Shown here in pieces: positions 35,271 to 44,351 of a DNA stretch of 64,000 nucleotides (its first letter is position 1; every line of letters begins with the position of its first letter). This stretch comes from Bacteroidia bacterium (GTDB lineage: Bacteria > Bacteroidota > Bacteroidia > Bacteroidales > Marinilabiliaceae): NCBI GenBank assembly GCA_030526155.1, contig JAUNDI010000007.1, positions 17,433 through 81,432 of the forward strand, read 5' to 3'. A program made the translations under genes and the position numbers. The notes below the pieces were generated by a model that saw only the letters and a program-made list of their open reading frames with translations, had not been told where the DNA came from and did no database searches.

Positions 35271-36265
35271 TGGGTGTAGCAAGAGGAATATTGTTGAGAC
35301 CAATCTCTTGGATATACGGACTTGTAGTATCTATTGTAGATTTATTACACAGAATAGGTATTCTGAAAACGAAAGAGGCTCCTATTCGCACTATCTGTAT
35401 AGGTAACCTAACAGTAGGCGGTACAGGAAAGACCCCCATTACAGAATATTTGATAGACAAGCTACATGCCAAAGGCAAGAAAGTGGTAATGCTCAGTCGC
35501 GGTTATAGAAGAAAAACCAAAGGACTACAAGTAGCTACTCCAAAATCCACTGCATTAGACATTGGAGATGAGCCTATGCAGATACATAGGAGATATCCTG
35601 ATGTACCGATAGTAGTTGATGGAGATAGAAATAGAGCATTAGAGTATATCAAACAGAATATGCCCGATACAGACATTGTGATAATGGATGACGGCATGCA
35701 GCATAAGTCGACCAAAGCCACAGAGTACGTCATGGTATGCGACTATGCGCGCCCTATTTATGAAGACTTAATGCTACCAGCAGGTAATTTAAGAGAGCCA
35801 TGGAGTGCAAGAAAGAGGGCAAAGACGGTAATAGTAAATAAGTGTCCCCTTGATATCTCAGAGGAAGAGATGACAGAGATAGAGAGGCGGCTAGAATTAG
35901 ACGAGACACAAAAGCTATACTTCACTGGGATAGAGTATAAAGAGTTGGTAGGAGGTACGGCAGCTATAAATAAGGCTGTAGCCATAGCAGGGATAGGTCG
36001 CCCAGAGCCATTCTTTGAAGAGATAAGGAGAAGGTTCGGAGAGGATACAGAGTGCATAAAATATGGAGACCATCATCAGTTTTCCGACGAAGAGTTGAGA
36101 GAAGTAGAGAAGCGGTTAGATATGCTAGGAGAAGAATCGGTATTAATATGCACAGAGAAAGATGCCCAGCGATTGAGTAACAAAATAGGCAGACATTCAG
36201 TATGCTATCTCAGAATAGGGTTACGATTATTGCGAGGCAATTCGTTTGATATAGTAGAAATATAA
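35270..36265 (+). CDS. lpxK: Tetraacyldisaccharide 4'-kinase LpxK
   Basis: Phosphorylates the 4' position of the lipid A precursor at the inner-membrane surface. It has 331 residues. The N-terminal hydrophobic patch precedes the P-loop IGNLTVGGTGKTPITEYL (about residues 43-60), and other conserved blocks are LSRGYRRKTKG, GDEPMQI and DDGMQHKS. Length and motifs are standard. It is coupled to the preceding flippase-like gene and lies 18 bases before punA. Confidence 0.95.
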   Translation: MGVARGILLRPISWIYGLVVSIVDLLHRIGILKTKEAPIRTICIGNLTVGGTGKTPITEYLIDKLHAKGKKVVMLSRGYRRKTKGLQVATPKSTALDIGDEPMQIHRRYPDVPIVVDGDRNRALEYIKQNMPDTDIVIMDDGMQHKSTKATEYVMVCDYARPIYEDLMLPAGNLREPWSARKRAKTVIVNKCPLDISEEEMTEIERRLELDETQKLYFTGIEYKELVGGTAAINKAVAIAGIGRPEPFFEEIRRRFGEDTECIKYGDHHQFSDEELREVEKRLDMLGEESVLICTEKDAQRLSNKIGRHSVCYLRIGLRLLRGNSFDIVEI

Positions 36266-36283
36266 CATAACAACAATAGGAAT

Positions 36284-37102
36284 ATGATTAACAAGATTAA
36301 TGAAGCTGCGGCATACCTTAAGTCGCAGTTTACAGCACAGCCACGTGTAGGCATTATTCTAGGCACTGGACTTGGTGGATTGGTAAACGAGATAAAGATA
36401 GAGAAATCTATAGACTATAAGTTGATACCACACTTTCCTGTATCTACAGTTGAGGGACATAGTGGTAGATTGATACTAGGTACTATTGGCGGTGTTCCTG
36501 TATTAGCCATGCAAGGTAGATTCCACTATTACGAAGGCTATACAATGCAGCAAGTAACATTCCCTGCAAGAGTTATGAAGGTGTGTGGTATAAATACACT
36601 CTTTGTATCTAATGCCAGCGGAGGTTTGAACCCAGCATTTAAGGTAGGTACTATTATGGTTATTAAGGACCATATAAATATGTTTGGCACAAACCCATTG
36701 ATAGGACCAAACATGTCGGAGTTCGGACCACGCTTCCCAGATATGAGTGAGGTATATAGCAAAGAGCTAAGAAATAAAGCCTTTGCCATTGCAGAGAGAG
36801 AGAATATTCACTTGCTAGAGGGTGTATATGTAGGCACAACTGGTCCGACATTTGAGACCCCAGCAGAGTATAAGATGTTCAGACTTCTTGGTGCAGATGC
36901 AGTAGGTATGTCTACTGTACCAGAGGTAATAGTAGCCCATCATGCAGGCATGGAAGTATTTGGTGTTTCGATTATTACCGATTCAGGCGTTCCTGGCGAG
37001 ATTGTTGAGGTAAGTCATGAAGAGGTACAAAAAGTAGCTGCAGCAGCAGAGCCAAAGATGACTAGAATTATTGCTCAACTTGTACAAGAGTTGGACAAAT
37101 AG
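36284..37102 (+). CDS. punA: Purine nucleoside phosphorylase (trimeric, class I)
   Basis: Phosphorolysis of inosine/guanosine in purine salvage; cytoplasmic. It has 272 residues and the class I signature: GIILGTGLGGL (phosphate site), VEGHSGRL, QGRFHYYEGY, SNASGGLNPAF and GPTFETPAEYKMFR with Glu and Asn in the base site. It lies 18 bases after lpxK and ends at a strong terminator, so it closes this operon. Confidence 0.95.
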   Translation: MINKINEAAAYLKSQFTAQPRVGIILGTGLGGLVNEIKIEKSIDYKLIPHFPVSTVEGHSGRLILGTIGGVPVLAMQGRFHYYEGYTMQQVTFPARVMKVCGINTLFVSNASGGLNPAFKVGTIMVIKDHINMFGTNPLIGPNMSEFGPRFPDMSEVYSKELRNKAFAIAERENIHLLEGVYVGTTGPTFETPAEYKMFRLLGADAVGMSTVPEVIVAHHAGMEVFGVSIITDSGVPGEIVEVSHEEVQKVAAAAEPKMTRIIAQLVQELDK

Positions 37103-37123
37103 AAAATAAAGAAATAGGATGAG

Positions 37124-37158
37124 AGAGGGTGCGTCATGATATTGATGCGCCCTCTTTG
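37124..37158 (+). terminator. Terminator after punA
   Basis: A 13-bp stem with two wobble pairs (37124-37136 with 37143-37155) ends in TTT. It lies inside an upstream extension of the next reading frame, which shows that thpR starts at 37172. Confidence 0.8.
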
Positions 37159-37171
37159 CAATTATTGGATT

Positions 37172-37666
37172 ATGAAACTATTTGTAGCTATACAATTTAC
37201 GGATTTGGTAAAATGCGCACTCAAAGATATACAAGAGGCATTGAGAGAGTGTGGAGTTAGAGGTAATTGGTGTAGTGATGGGAATCTACATATGACAATG
37301 GTTTATATTGGGGAGTGTGATGAGGTTGATAAGATAAGGCTAGCTATTGATGAGGTACGATTTGAGCCTTTTGAGATGGAGCTAGGGCGGTTGGATACAT
37401 TTGTCACGAAGTATGGAAGAGTAATATGGTGTGGGGTGAGAAATGAGGCACCATTGAATGATATAGCCAAGAGGCTTAGGGAGAGATTAGATGCACATGG
37501 GATACGCTATAAAGGTACGAAATTTAAGCCGCACATATCATTATTGAAAGATGCCAATATAGAAGAGACAGACGTGGAGGTGGAGAGAGTAGGTATGATA
37601 GTTGACAAGATGGTTTTGATGAAGTCTGAGAAAGTTGATGGTCAACATATATATAGTAGGGTTTGA
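37172..37666 (+). CDS. thpR: RNA 2',3'-cyclic phosphodiesterase ThpR
   Basis: A 2H-family phosphoesterase of 164 residues with the two HxT/Sx motifs: HMTMVYIG (about residue 41) and KPHISLLKD (about 128). It acts on 2',3'-cyclic RNA ends; physiological role unclear. Starts before 37172 would lie in the punA terminator, so ATG 37172 is chosen. The gene is G-rich on the plus strand, unlike kdsB downstream. Confidence 0.9.
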   Translation: MKLFVAIQFTDLVKCALKDIQEALRECGVRGNWCSDGNLHMTMVYIGECDEVDKIRLAIDEVRFEPFEMELGRLDTFVTKYGRVIWCGVRNEAPLNDIAKRLRERLDAHGIRYKGTKFKPHISLLKDANIEETDVEVERVGMIVDKMVLMKSEKVDGQHIYSRV

Positions 37667-37708
37667 GAATACTTATAGGACCCTCTATGTATACTCTCTG
37701 CATACGGT

Positions 37709-37717
37709 TTGCTCGCA
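37709..37717 (+). repeat. Copy of dispersed TTGCTCGCA motif
   Basis: Preceded by CTGCATACGGT, as in the ccsA copy, and followed by AAATTT. Confidence 0.65.
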
Positions 37718-37947
37718 AAATTTCAAATGTTAGATATAATTATACACTATGTAAGAAACCGCAGATAAAGTGGATATATTTTGAAATAAATTGCAACTTA
37801 TAGATAAATGATACGTATAGGTGTGCAAACGAAGTTTATTCGTTGATTAGTTGATAAGTGTGTTTGGGTGATTTATTCACGATGGAAGGTAGCGATGCGA
37901 TTTCGTTGCCTCCCATTTTTTATATGGCATATTGTTATCAATTTTTC

Positions 37948-37955
37948 TACCTTTG
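37948..37955 (+). promoter_or_regulatory. -7 promoter box for kdsB
   Basis: TACCTTTG followed by CATTTC, 20 bases before ATG 37976. Confidence 0.7.
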
Positions 37956-37975
37956 CATTTCAAATATAGGAGAAT

Positions 37976-38734
37976 ATGAACGCAAAAATTCTAGGTCTTA
38001 TACCTGCTAGGTATGCGTCGACACGCTTTCCTGGCAAACCACTTGCTGACATTGGGGGCAAACCAATGATACAACGAGTATATGAGAGAGCAGCTAGTGT
38101 ATTAGAGCATGTGTATGTTGCTACGGACGATGAGCGTATAGCTAATGTAGTAAAATCGTTTGGCGGACGCGTAGTGATGACTGCCGATACACATAAGAGC
38201 GGCACAGACCGTTGCGCTGAAGCACTTAATACCGTACAAGCAGAATTGAACATCTCCTTTCATGCCGTAATAAACATACAAGGAGATGAGCCATTCATAG
38301 AACCTACACAGATAAGGCTATTAGCATCTGCATTTGAAGATGCAAAAACAGAGATAGCTACACTTGTCAAACCAGTTGACAACCAAGCAGACCTTATCTC
38401 GCCAAATAAACCAAAGGTAGTACTATCACAAGAGAACAATGCACTATACTTTAGCCGTCAGCCTATACCATATTTGCGCGGTGTAGAGATAGACAAGTGG
38501 CTAGAGAGTGGTACAAAATACTATAACCACATTGGTATGTATGGTTATAGAGCTGATGTGCTTGGAAAGATTACGAAACTTCCTCTTGGAACATTAGAGA
38601 AGATAGAATCCTTAGAGCAGCTACGTTGGTTGGAGAACGGATATACTATTAAAGTTCTCGAGACAGAGCTAGAGAGCTTATCCATTGATACACCTGAAGA
38701 TTTACAAGCCCTCAAAGATAGAGGACTAATCTAA
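37976..38734 (+). CDS. kdsB: 3-deoxy-manno-octulosonate cytidylyltransferase
   Basis: Activates Kdo as CMP-Kdo for LPS inner core. It has 252 residues. The nucleotide-binding start is [21 protein letters not shown], followed by [18 protein letters not shown] and NIQGDEPFI. Standard length. It has its own promoter and is followed after 17 bases by metA. Its presence, with lpxK, shows an ordinary lipopolysaccharide pathway. Confidence 0.96.
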   Translation: MNAKILGLIPARYASTRFPGKPLADIGGKPMIQRVYERAASVLEHVYVATDDERIANVVKSFGGRVVMTADTHKSGTDRCAEALNTVQAELNISFHAVINIQGDEPFIEPTQIRLLASAFEDAKTEIATLVKPVDNQADLISPNKPKVVLSQENNALYFSRQPIPYLRGVEIDKWLESGTKYYNHIGMYGYRADVLGKITKLPLGTLEKIESLEQLRWLENGYTIKVLETELESLSIDTPEDLQALKDRGLI

Positions 38735-38751
38735 TATACAATACGAATATT

Positions 38752-39657
38752 ATGCCTATAAGAATACCAGACCTACTTCCTGCAAGACAGATACTAGAGA
38801 GCGAGAACGTCTTTGTAATGAGCGAAACACGTGCCCTACAGCAAGATATACGCCCATTGAAGATTTTGATTCTCAATCTTATGCCTACCAAGATTACGAC
38901 AGAGACACAGCTTTTGCGCTGCTTGTCGAACTCGCCACTTCAGGTAGACGTAGAATTTTTGCGCACACGTACGCACAACTCGAAGAACACGCCTAATGAA
39001 CACCTTAGTACTTTCTACAAAGACTTCGATGAAGTAAAAGACCATAAGTACGATGGTATGATTATTACAGGTGCGCCAGTAGAGCAGATGCAATTTGAGC
39101 AGGTAGACTATTGGGAGGAGCTTGTGGCAATAATGGATTGGACTAAGACTAACGTTACCAATACATTCCACATCTGCTGGGGCGCACAAGCAGGATTGTA
39201 TTACCATTATGGCATCAACAAACATCCACTAAGTCAGAAGATGTTTGGCGTATACAAACACAATGTAATTAATCCGCAAGAACCTCTTATGAGAGGATTT
39301 GACGACTACTTCTATGCTCCACACTCACGCCATACAGCGGTAAGAAGTGAAGATATACGAAGTAATGAGGGGTTGAGGCTATTGGCAGAATCTGATGATG
39401 CAGGTGCGTATATCATAATATCAGCAGATCGCCGACAAATATTTGTAACAGGTCATTCTGAGTATGATAGAGATACTCTTAAGGGTGAGTATGTACGCGA
39501 TTTAGGTCGTGGCTTAGAGATACAACAACCCGTCAATTATTTCCCAGACGGAGATGCAAGTGCCATACCAAATGTTATATGGAGAGCACATGCGCACTTG
39601 CTATATACCAACTGGTTAAATTATTACGTATATCAAGCGACACCATATAATTTGTAA
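38752..39657 (+). CDS. metA: Homoserine O-acetyltransferase, MetA type
   Basis: First committed step of methionine synthesis. It has 301 residues. The catalytic Cys is exactly residue 142 (HICWGAQAG), with the conserved His in HSRHTAVR and Glu in GHSEYDRD. Residue 111 is Glu ([11 protein letters not shown]). In this family Glu111 goes with acetyl-CoA specificity and Gly111 with succinyl-CoA, so I predict acetylation despite the usual name homoserine O-succinyltransferase. It lies 17 bases after kdsB, with two tRNA-Lys genes following. Confidence 0.93.
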   Translation: MPIRIPDLLPARQILESENVFVMSETRALQQDIRPLKILILNLMPTKITTETQLLRCLSNSPLQVDVEFLRTRTHNSKNTPNEHLSTFYKDFDEVKDHKYDGMIITGAPVEQMQFEQVDYWEELVAIMDWTKTNVTNTFHICWGAQAGLYYHYGINKHPLSQKMFGVYKHNVINPQEPLMRGFDDYFYAPHSRHTAVRSEDIRSNEGLRLLAESDDAGAYIIISADRRQIFVTGHSEYDRDTLKGEYVRDLGRGLEIQQPVNYFPDGDASAIPNVIWRAHAHLLYTNWLNYYVYQATPYNL

Positions 39658-39696
39658 TTTTTAGGATTTTTTACATTGATATACAAAAAGATTACT

Positions 39697-39704
39697 TAAC
39701 TTTG
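39697..39704 (+). promoter_or_regulatory. tRNA-Lys promoter
   Basis: TAACTTTG with TTG 18 bases upstream, followed by CACCGC as at the tRNA-Arg(TCT) and tRNA-fMet promoters. Confidence 0.72.
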
Positions 39705-39736
39705 CACCGCTTTTAAGACAAAAGCAAAACTAGGTT

Positions 39737-39809
39737 GAATCAGTAGCTCAGTAGGTAGAGCACAACACTTTTAATGTTGGGGTCCTGGGTTCGAACCCCA
39801 GCTGGTTCA
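39737..39809 (+). tRNA. tRNA-Lys (TTT), copy 1
   Basis: A 73-nt cloverleaf. The acceptor is GAATCAG with CTGGTTC, the anticodon is TTT at 39770-39772, the T arm is CTGGG-TTCGAAC-CCCAG, and the discriminator is A. No CCA is encoded. Confidence 0.95.
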
Positions 39810-39846
39810 CTCTCACTACGGTGGGATTAAGTTTTTACATTAGGTT

Positions 39847-39919
39847 GAATCAGTAGCTCAGCAGGTAGAGCACAACACTTTTAATGTTGGGGTCCTGGGT
39901 TCGAACCCCAGCTGGTTCA
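39847..39919 (+). tRNA. tRNA-Lys (TTT), copy 2
   Basis: Identical to copy 1 except C instead of T in the D loop (39862 versus 39752). The anticodon is at 39880-39882. It lies exactly 110 bases after copy 1, as part of a tandem duplication. Confidence 0.95.
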
Positions 39920-39960
39920 CTTTATTAAGGTAAGGTTATTTATTAGGTTGGTAAATGTAA

Positions 39961-40001
39961 AACCCCGTAAGAGATGTGATATTTCTTGCGGAGTTTTTTT
40001 T
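39961..40001 (+). terminator. Terminator after the tRNA-Lys pair
   Basis: An imperfect stem (39961-39974 with 39982-39995) is followed by TTTTTTTT. Confidence 0.8.
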
Positions 40002-40069
40002 ATCAATCAGAAATAGATATCTTTACACGATTAATAGTGAAATAAGAATTCTTAGAAAAACAACTACTT

Positions 40070-41911
40070 ATGTGTGGAATAGTTGGATATATTGGTGGCA
40101 GAACAGCATACCCAATCCTAATTAAAGGTCTACAACGACTTGAATACCGTGGATATGATTCTGCTGGTATAGCTCTTGTTAACGATACTACCGTAAATAC
40201 ATATAAATGTCGAGGTAAAGTAAAAGACCTCGAGAAGCTCATTGGTTCACAAAATATAGCTGGTTCTATTGGTATTGGTCATACTCGTTGGGCAACACAT
40301 GGTGCTCCAAACGATATCAATGCACACCCACATGTGTCAATGAATGGCAAATTTGTTGTAGTTCATAATGGTATCATTGAGAACTATACATACCTAAAGA
40401 ATATTCTAGTCGAGAAGGGATACACATTCAATAGCCAGACAGATACAGAGGTGTTGGCAAACTTTATCGAGGATATCTACCTAACAAGCAAATGCTCAGC
40501 AGAGACAGCTATACGCACTGCACTCCTCAGAATAATTGGTGCATACGGTCTTGCTATCATCTGTACAGACGAACCAGATAAGTTGTTCGGCACTAGAAAG
40601 GGCTCTCCACTAGTTCTCGGTATCGGAAATGGAGAGAATTTCCTAGCATCTGACGCTACTCCTATTATTGAGTATACAGATAAGATGATATACCTCAATG
40701 ACGAGGAGCTAGTAATAGCAACACCAGATGAGATACGCCTCACAAACATTCATGAGGATGGCGACAAGAATATTAATGTTACTAAAGTAGATCTTAGCAT
40801 TGACAATATAGACAAGGGGCACTTCCCTCACTATATGCTTAAGGAGATTCATGAGCAGCCTATCACAATAGCTGATACTCTTCGCGGCCGTCTTCTCCCT
40901 GATGCTCACGAGATACACCTAGGCGGTATAGCAGATGTCATGCCTCGCCTTATGCAAGCTCAACGTATCATCATTGTAGCATGTGGCACATCGTATTACG
41001 CAGGTATGGTGGGTGAATACCTTATTGAGGAGTACGCTCGCGTAAATGTTGAGGTTGAATACGCATCAGAATTTAGATACCGTAACCCTATCATTACCCC
41101 AAACGATGTAATTATCGCCATAAGCCAATCAGGAGAAACAGCAGATACTCTTGCTGCTATCAGAATGGCAAAGGAACAGGGTGCCCTAATTCTTGGTATA
41201 TGCAACGTAGTAGGTAGTAGTATTGCTCGTGAAACAGATGCTGGTATTTATACTCATGCAGGTCCTGAGATTGGTGTTGCATCTACAAAGGCCTTTACTG
41301 CTCAAGCAGTAGTAATGACTCTCCTTGCTCTCCAGTTGGGTAAGAAGAAGGGTATATTATCTGAGGAGCGATATGTAACATTGATAGACGAATTGGTAAA
41401 CGTGCCTTCAGCAATCAATCGCATCCTTGCCGACGAGGAGAAGATTCGTGAGATTGCCGAGAAGTACCGTTCAGCTAATAACTCTATATACCTAGGTCGC
41501 GGTTTGCTCTACCCAGTTGCGCTCGAGGGTGCTCTTAAACTTAAGGAGATATCATACATCCATGCCGAGGGTTACCCAGCTGCCGAGATGAAGCATGGTC
41601 CTATCGCGCTTATAGATAACCTTATGCCAGTATTCGTCCTCGCTACAAAGGATAAATACTATGAGAAGGTAGTAAATAATATCCAAGAGGTTAAGGCTCG
41701 TCAGGGTCAAGTCATTGCCGTGGTTACCGTAGGTGATACCGTAATTCGCAAGATGGCAGATTATGTCATAGAAATCCCACACACCGAAGATCCTTTTATC
41801 CCTCTCTTAGCAGTTATTCCTCTACAGCTATTCAGCTATTACGTGGCAGTTATGCGTGGTTGCAATGTCGACCAGCCTCGTAACTTAGCAAAGAGCGTTA
41901 CTGTAGAATAA
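40070..41911 (+). CDS. glmS: Glutamine-fructose-6-phosphate aminotransferase
   Basis: Makes glucosamine-6-phosphate, the entry to UDP-GlcNAc, peptidoglycan and LPS. It has 613 residues. The N-terminal glutaminase begins with the catalytic Cys (MCGIVGYIGG) and contains GIGHTRWATHG. Two SIS domains follow (CGTSYYAGMVGEYL; SQSGETADTLAAI; LGRGLLYPVALEGALKLKE), and it ends DQPRNLAKSVTVE. No glmS ribozyme is visible in the 70-base leader. A weak -7 box TATCTTTA lies at 40018-40025. Confidence 0.97.
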   Translation: MCGIVGYIGGRTAYPILIKGLQRLEYRGYDSAGIALVNDTTVNTYKCRGKVKDLEKLIGSQNIAGSIGIGHTRWATHGAPNDINAHPHVSMNGKFVVVHNGIIENYTYLKNILVEKGYTFNSQTDTEVLANFIEDIYLTSKCSAETAIRTALLRIIGAYGLAIICTDEPDKLFGTRKGSPLVLGIGNGENFLASDATPIIEYTDKMIYLNDEELVIATPDEIRLTNIHEDGDKNINVTKVDLSIDNIDKGHFPHYMLKEIHEQPITIADTLRGRLLPDAHEIHLGGIADVMPRLMQAQRIIIVACGTSYYAGMVGEYLIEEYARVNVEVEYASEFRYRNPIITPNDVIIAISQSGETADTLAAIRMAKEQGALILGICNVVGSSIARETDAGIYTHAGPEIGVASTKAFTAQAVVMTLLALQLGKKKGILSEERYVTLIDELVNVPSAINRILADEEKIREIAEKYRSANNSIYLGRGLLYPVALEGALKLKEISYIHAEGYPAAEMKHGPIALIDNLMPVFVLATKDKYYEKVVNNIQEVKARQGQVIAVVTVGDTVIRKMADYVIEIPHTEDPFIPLLAVIPLQLFSYYVAVMRGCNVDQPRNLAKSVTVE

Positions 41912-41933
41912 CCCCAACAAACACTTTTATTTT

Positions 41934-42272
41934 ATGGAATCTACAAGACAAAAGAAAATATCACGTCTCCTCCAAAAGGAGACTGCCGAGCTCCTTCAAC
42001 AAGAACTACGCGAACTTACTCTAGGCGCTATGGTAAGCATTACTATAGCTAGGGTATCTAGTGACCTTAGCCAGGTTAAGTTCTATATCTCTGTATTTCC
42101 TACAGAGAAGACTAATGCCGTACTCGAGAGCATCAACCAAAACATTCATCGAGTACGCTTTGGTATAGGTCAGCGCACAGGTAAGCAACTTCGAATAGTT
42201 CCTTCTCCAGTATTCTTCATTGACGATAGCCTCGACTACTTGGAGAATATCGACGAATTGCTCAAGAAATAA
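41934..42272 (+). CDS. rbfA: Ribosome-binding factor A
   Basis: A small cold-shock and 30S-maturation factor of 112 residues with a KH-like fold: KISRLLQKETAELLQQELREL, then MVSITIARVSSDLSQVKFYISVFP and LRIVPSPVFFIDDSLDYL. Start, length and ending are standard. It lies 22 bases after glmS and 10 before the methyltransferase gene, in one co-directional run. Confidence 0.93.
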   Translation: MESTRQKKISRLLQKETAELLQQELRELTLGAMVSITIARVSSDLSQVKFYISVFPTEKTNAVLESINQNIHRVRFGIGQRTGKQLRIVPSPVFFIDDSLDYLENIDELLKK

Positions 42273-42282
42273 TCCGCCACTC

Positions 42283-43098
42283 ATGCAATACGACACAATT
42301 AAGCGAAGCCTAGGTAACGTAGTAAGCCACGCTCCTTGGATGCGTGTTTGCTTCTATCACTTGCTAGATCTACTACTCCTCCGCTCTTGGCACATCAAAA
42401 GGGCTTTGAATAGATGGAGTAAACAAACGCCTAATGCTTCTATCCTCGATGCAGGTAGCGGCTTCGGTCAGTACTCTTATGGGTTGTCCCAACTTAATTC
42501 GTCGTATCGCATCCTAGGTGTGGATGTAAAGGATGAACAAATTGCCGATTGCAATAGCTTCTTCTCTGTTCTCAATCTAGCAGACAGAGTGCGCTTTGAA
42601 TCGCAAGATCTTACAAAGTATAAGGTCGATAATAAGTACGACTTGATACTCTCTGTCGATGTAATGGAGCACATCCTAGAGGACGAACTAGTATTCCAAA
42701 ATTTCTACGCCTCTATGCGGGAGGGGGGTATGCTCCTCATCTCTACACCATCCGACCTTGGTGGCTCAGATTCTGATGAGCATGATGCCAATGGCGCTCA
42801 TGGCTTCATAGATGAGCATGTGCGCGATGGATATAATATCAATGATATCCAAGAAAAACTCTCAAGGGCAGGGTTTAAAAATATTAATGCCAAGTACTCT
42901 TATGGTACCTTTGGCCATATATCATGGGTCCTATCAATGAAATGGCCTATTACAATGCTCAACTTTAGCAAGGCTCTCTTCATCGTTCTCCCTCTATATT
43001 ATATCTTATTCTTCCCATGGTGCCTAATATTTAATACGTTAGACCTATACATGCACCATAAGGCTGGAACAGGCCTAATCGTCGAGGCTTATAAGTAA
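42283..43098 (+). CDS. Class I SAM-dependent methyltransferase, membrane-associated
   Basis: A 271-residue protein with a SAM site at ASILDAGSGFGQYSYGL (about residue 53) and motif LILSVDVMEHI. The C-terminal 60 residues contain a hydrophobic stretch (KALFIVLPLYYILFFPWCLIF) that probably binds the membrane. The substrate is unknown. The frame is open upstream into rbfA, but ATG 42283 lies just after the rbfA stop and is preferred. It is followed by a LolC/E-type permease gene 5 bases on. Confidence 0.82.
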   Translation: MQYDTIKRSLGNVVSHAPWMRVCFYHLLDLLLLRSWHIKRALNRWSKQTPNASILDAGSGFGQYSYGLSQLNSSYRILGVDVKDEQIADCNSFFSVLNLADRVRFESQDLTKYKVDNKYDLILSVDVMEHILEDELVFQNFYASMREGGMLLISTPSDLGGSDSDEHDANGAHGFIDEHVRDGYNINDIQEKLSRAGFKNINAKYSYGTFGHISWVLSMKWPITMLNFSKALFIVLPLYYILFFPWCLIFNTLDLYMHHKAGTGLIVEAYK

Positions 43099-43103
43099 TC
43101 CCT

Positions 43104-44342
43104 ATGCGAATACCTATACTAATAGCATGGCGCTATCTCTTTGCCAAGAAGTCTCAGAATATCATAAATGTGATATCTTGGATTTCTCTCCTTGGCGTAC
43201 TCGTGGGTAGTGCAGCTATTCTTATTGTACTTAGCGTATTCAATGGTCTTCACTCTTTCGTGGGTTCTCTCTTTAGCTCTTTTGATCCCGACCTAAAAAT
43301 AGAGTGCGTAGAGGGTAAGGTTTTTCAAGCTACCGATTCTCTCTTGAATAGTATCAGAAATACAGATGGCATAGAGTCTGCTTCATGTTATTTAGTGGAT
43401 AATGCTCTAATAAAATACGACCAACGCCAGATGCCTGCTCTCATCATGGGAGTGGACGACTATTTTGGTGAAGTTACCAATATCGATAGCATTACTACAT
43501 GTGGTCAGTTTCCTATCTGGAAAAACGATAATAGTAATAGTTGCGCCATAGGCTATATCTTAGCTCAACAATTGGGCACAAACCCTATGGCTTTCTCTAA
43601 CCAACTCATAATATATGCCCCCAAACGTATAGGTAATATCAATATGGCTAATCCCGAACAGTCGTTCATCAAGCAGATATCTACCGTAGCTAGTACTTTC
43701 GCTGTGCAACAGGTGGATTACGACTCTCAATATGCCATCGTAAGCCTATCTCAAGCACGTAAATTATTCTGTTATGCCGATAGCGAGGTATCTGGTATTG
43801 GTATAAAAATTGCGAGCAACTGCAATGCAGATAGGGTACAGACCCTACTTCAAGAACGTTTGGGCAACTCGCTTTCCGTAAAGAATAGGTGGGAACAGCA
43901 CTCTTCTTTCTTCCGTATGATGGAGGTCGAGAAGTTTATGGCTTTCCTCATACTTCTGTTTATTTTGGCTATAGCCGCTTTTAATATAATCGGAACATTG
44001 TCTATGCTCATATACGAAAAGAAGGAGAGCATATTCATCCTCAAGGCTATGGGGGCTACTAAGCAGACTACTACCCGTATCTTCCTCTTCGAAGGTCTAT
44101 TGGTCTCAATAGGTGGTGCGCTTATAGGCCTATTACTTGGTATCGTTCTTGTGCTTATCCAACAGAATTTCGGAATAATCAATTTCCATAATTCCGCATC
44201 GTACATCATAGAGGCCTACCCTGTACAATTAATATCTAGCGATATCTTAATAGTTTTTATCTCTGTTATAATAGTGGGATACCTCGCAGCATGGTATCCC
44301 GTTCATACTATCGTTCACAAATACTACGACGAGACGAAATAA
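43104..44342 (+). CDS. LolC/LolE-family ABC transporter permease
   Basis: A 412-residue permease with four membrane segments in the FtsX/LolE arrangement: one at about 22-48, a large periplasmic MacB-like domain (about 50-270), then three (about 275, 320 and 372). It starts IPILIAWRYLFAKKSQNIINVISWIS, the lipoprotein-sorting type. In Bacteroidetes one protein often serves for both LolC and LolE. No ATPase partner is adjacent. A copy of the dispersed motif lies within the gene. Confidence 0.88.
   Translation: MRIPILIAWRYLFAKKSQNIINVISWISLLGVLVGSAAILIVLSVFNGLHSFVGSLFSSFDPDLKIECVEGKVFQATDSLLNSIRNTDGIESASCYLVDNALIKYDQRQMPALIMGVDDYFGEVTNIDSITTCGQFPIWKNDNSNSCAIGYILAQQLGTNPMAFSNQLIIYAPKRIGNINMANPEQSFIKQISTVASTFAVQQVDYDSQYAIVSLSQARKLFCYADSEVSGIGIKIASNCNADRVQTLLQERLGNSLSVKNRWEQHSSFFRMMEVEKFMAFLILLFILAIAAFNIIGTLSMLIYEKKESIFILKAMGATKQTTTRIFLFEGLLVSIGGALIGLLLGIVLVLIQQNFGIINFHNSASYIIEAYPVQLISSDILIVFISVIIVGYLAAWYPVHTIVHKYYDETK
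43811..43819 (-). repeat. Copy of dispersed TTGCTCGCA motif within LolC/E gene
   Basis: On the minus strand it is preceded by CTGCATTGCAG and followed by ATTTTTA. It lies in codons for Ile-Ala-Ser-Asn. Confidence 0.6.
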
Positions 44343-44351
44343 TACCGCTCG

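Larger units (their letters stand above)
37667..37975. other. 309-base intergenic region
   Basis: Holds one TTGCTCGCA motif copy (37709-37717) and the kdsB promoter at its right end (37948-37955). I see no gene, terminator or other structure in the rest. Confidence 0.6.

Noticed and set aside
39731-39920. Tandem tRNA-Lys region considered as an integration site for a mobile element
   Set aside because: The 110-base duplication explains the repeat; no integrase or foreign genes lie nearby.
40002-40069. Possible glmS ribozyme in the glmS leader
   Set aside because: The leader is only about 70 bases and lacks the ribozyme core; Bacteroidales generally lack it.
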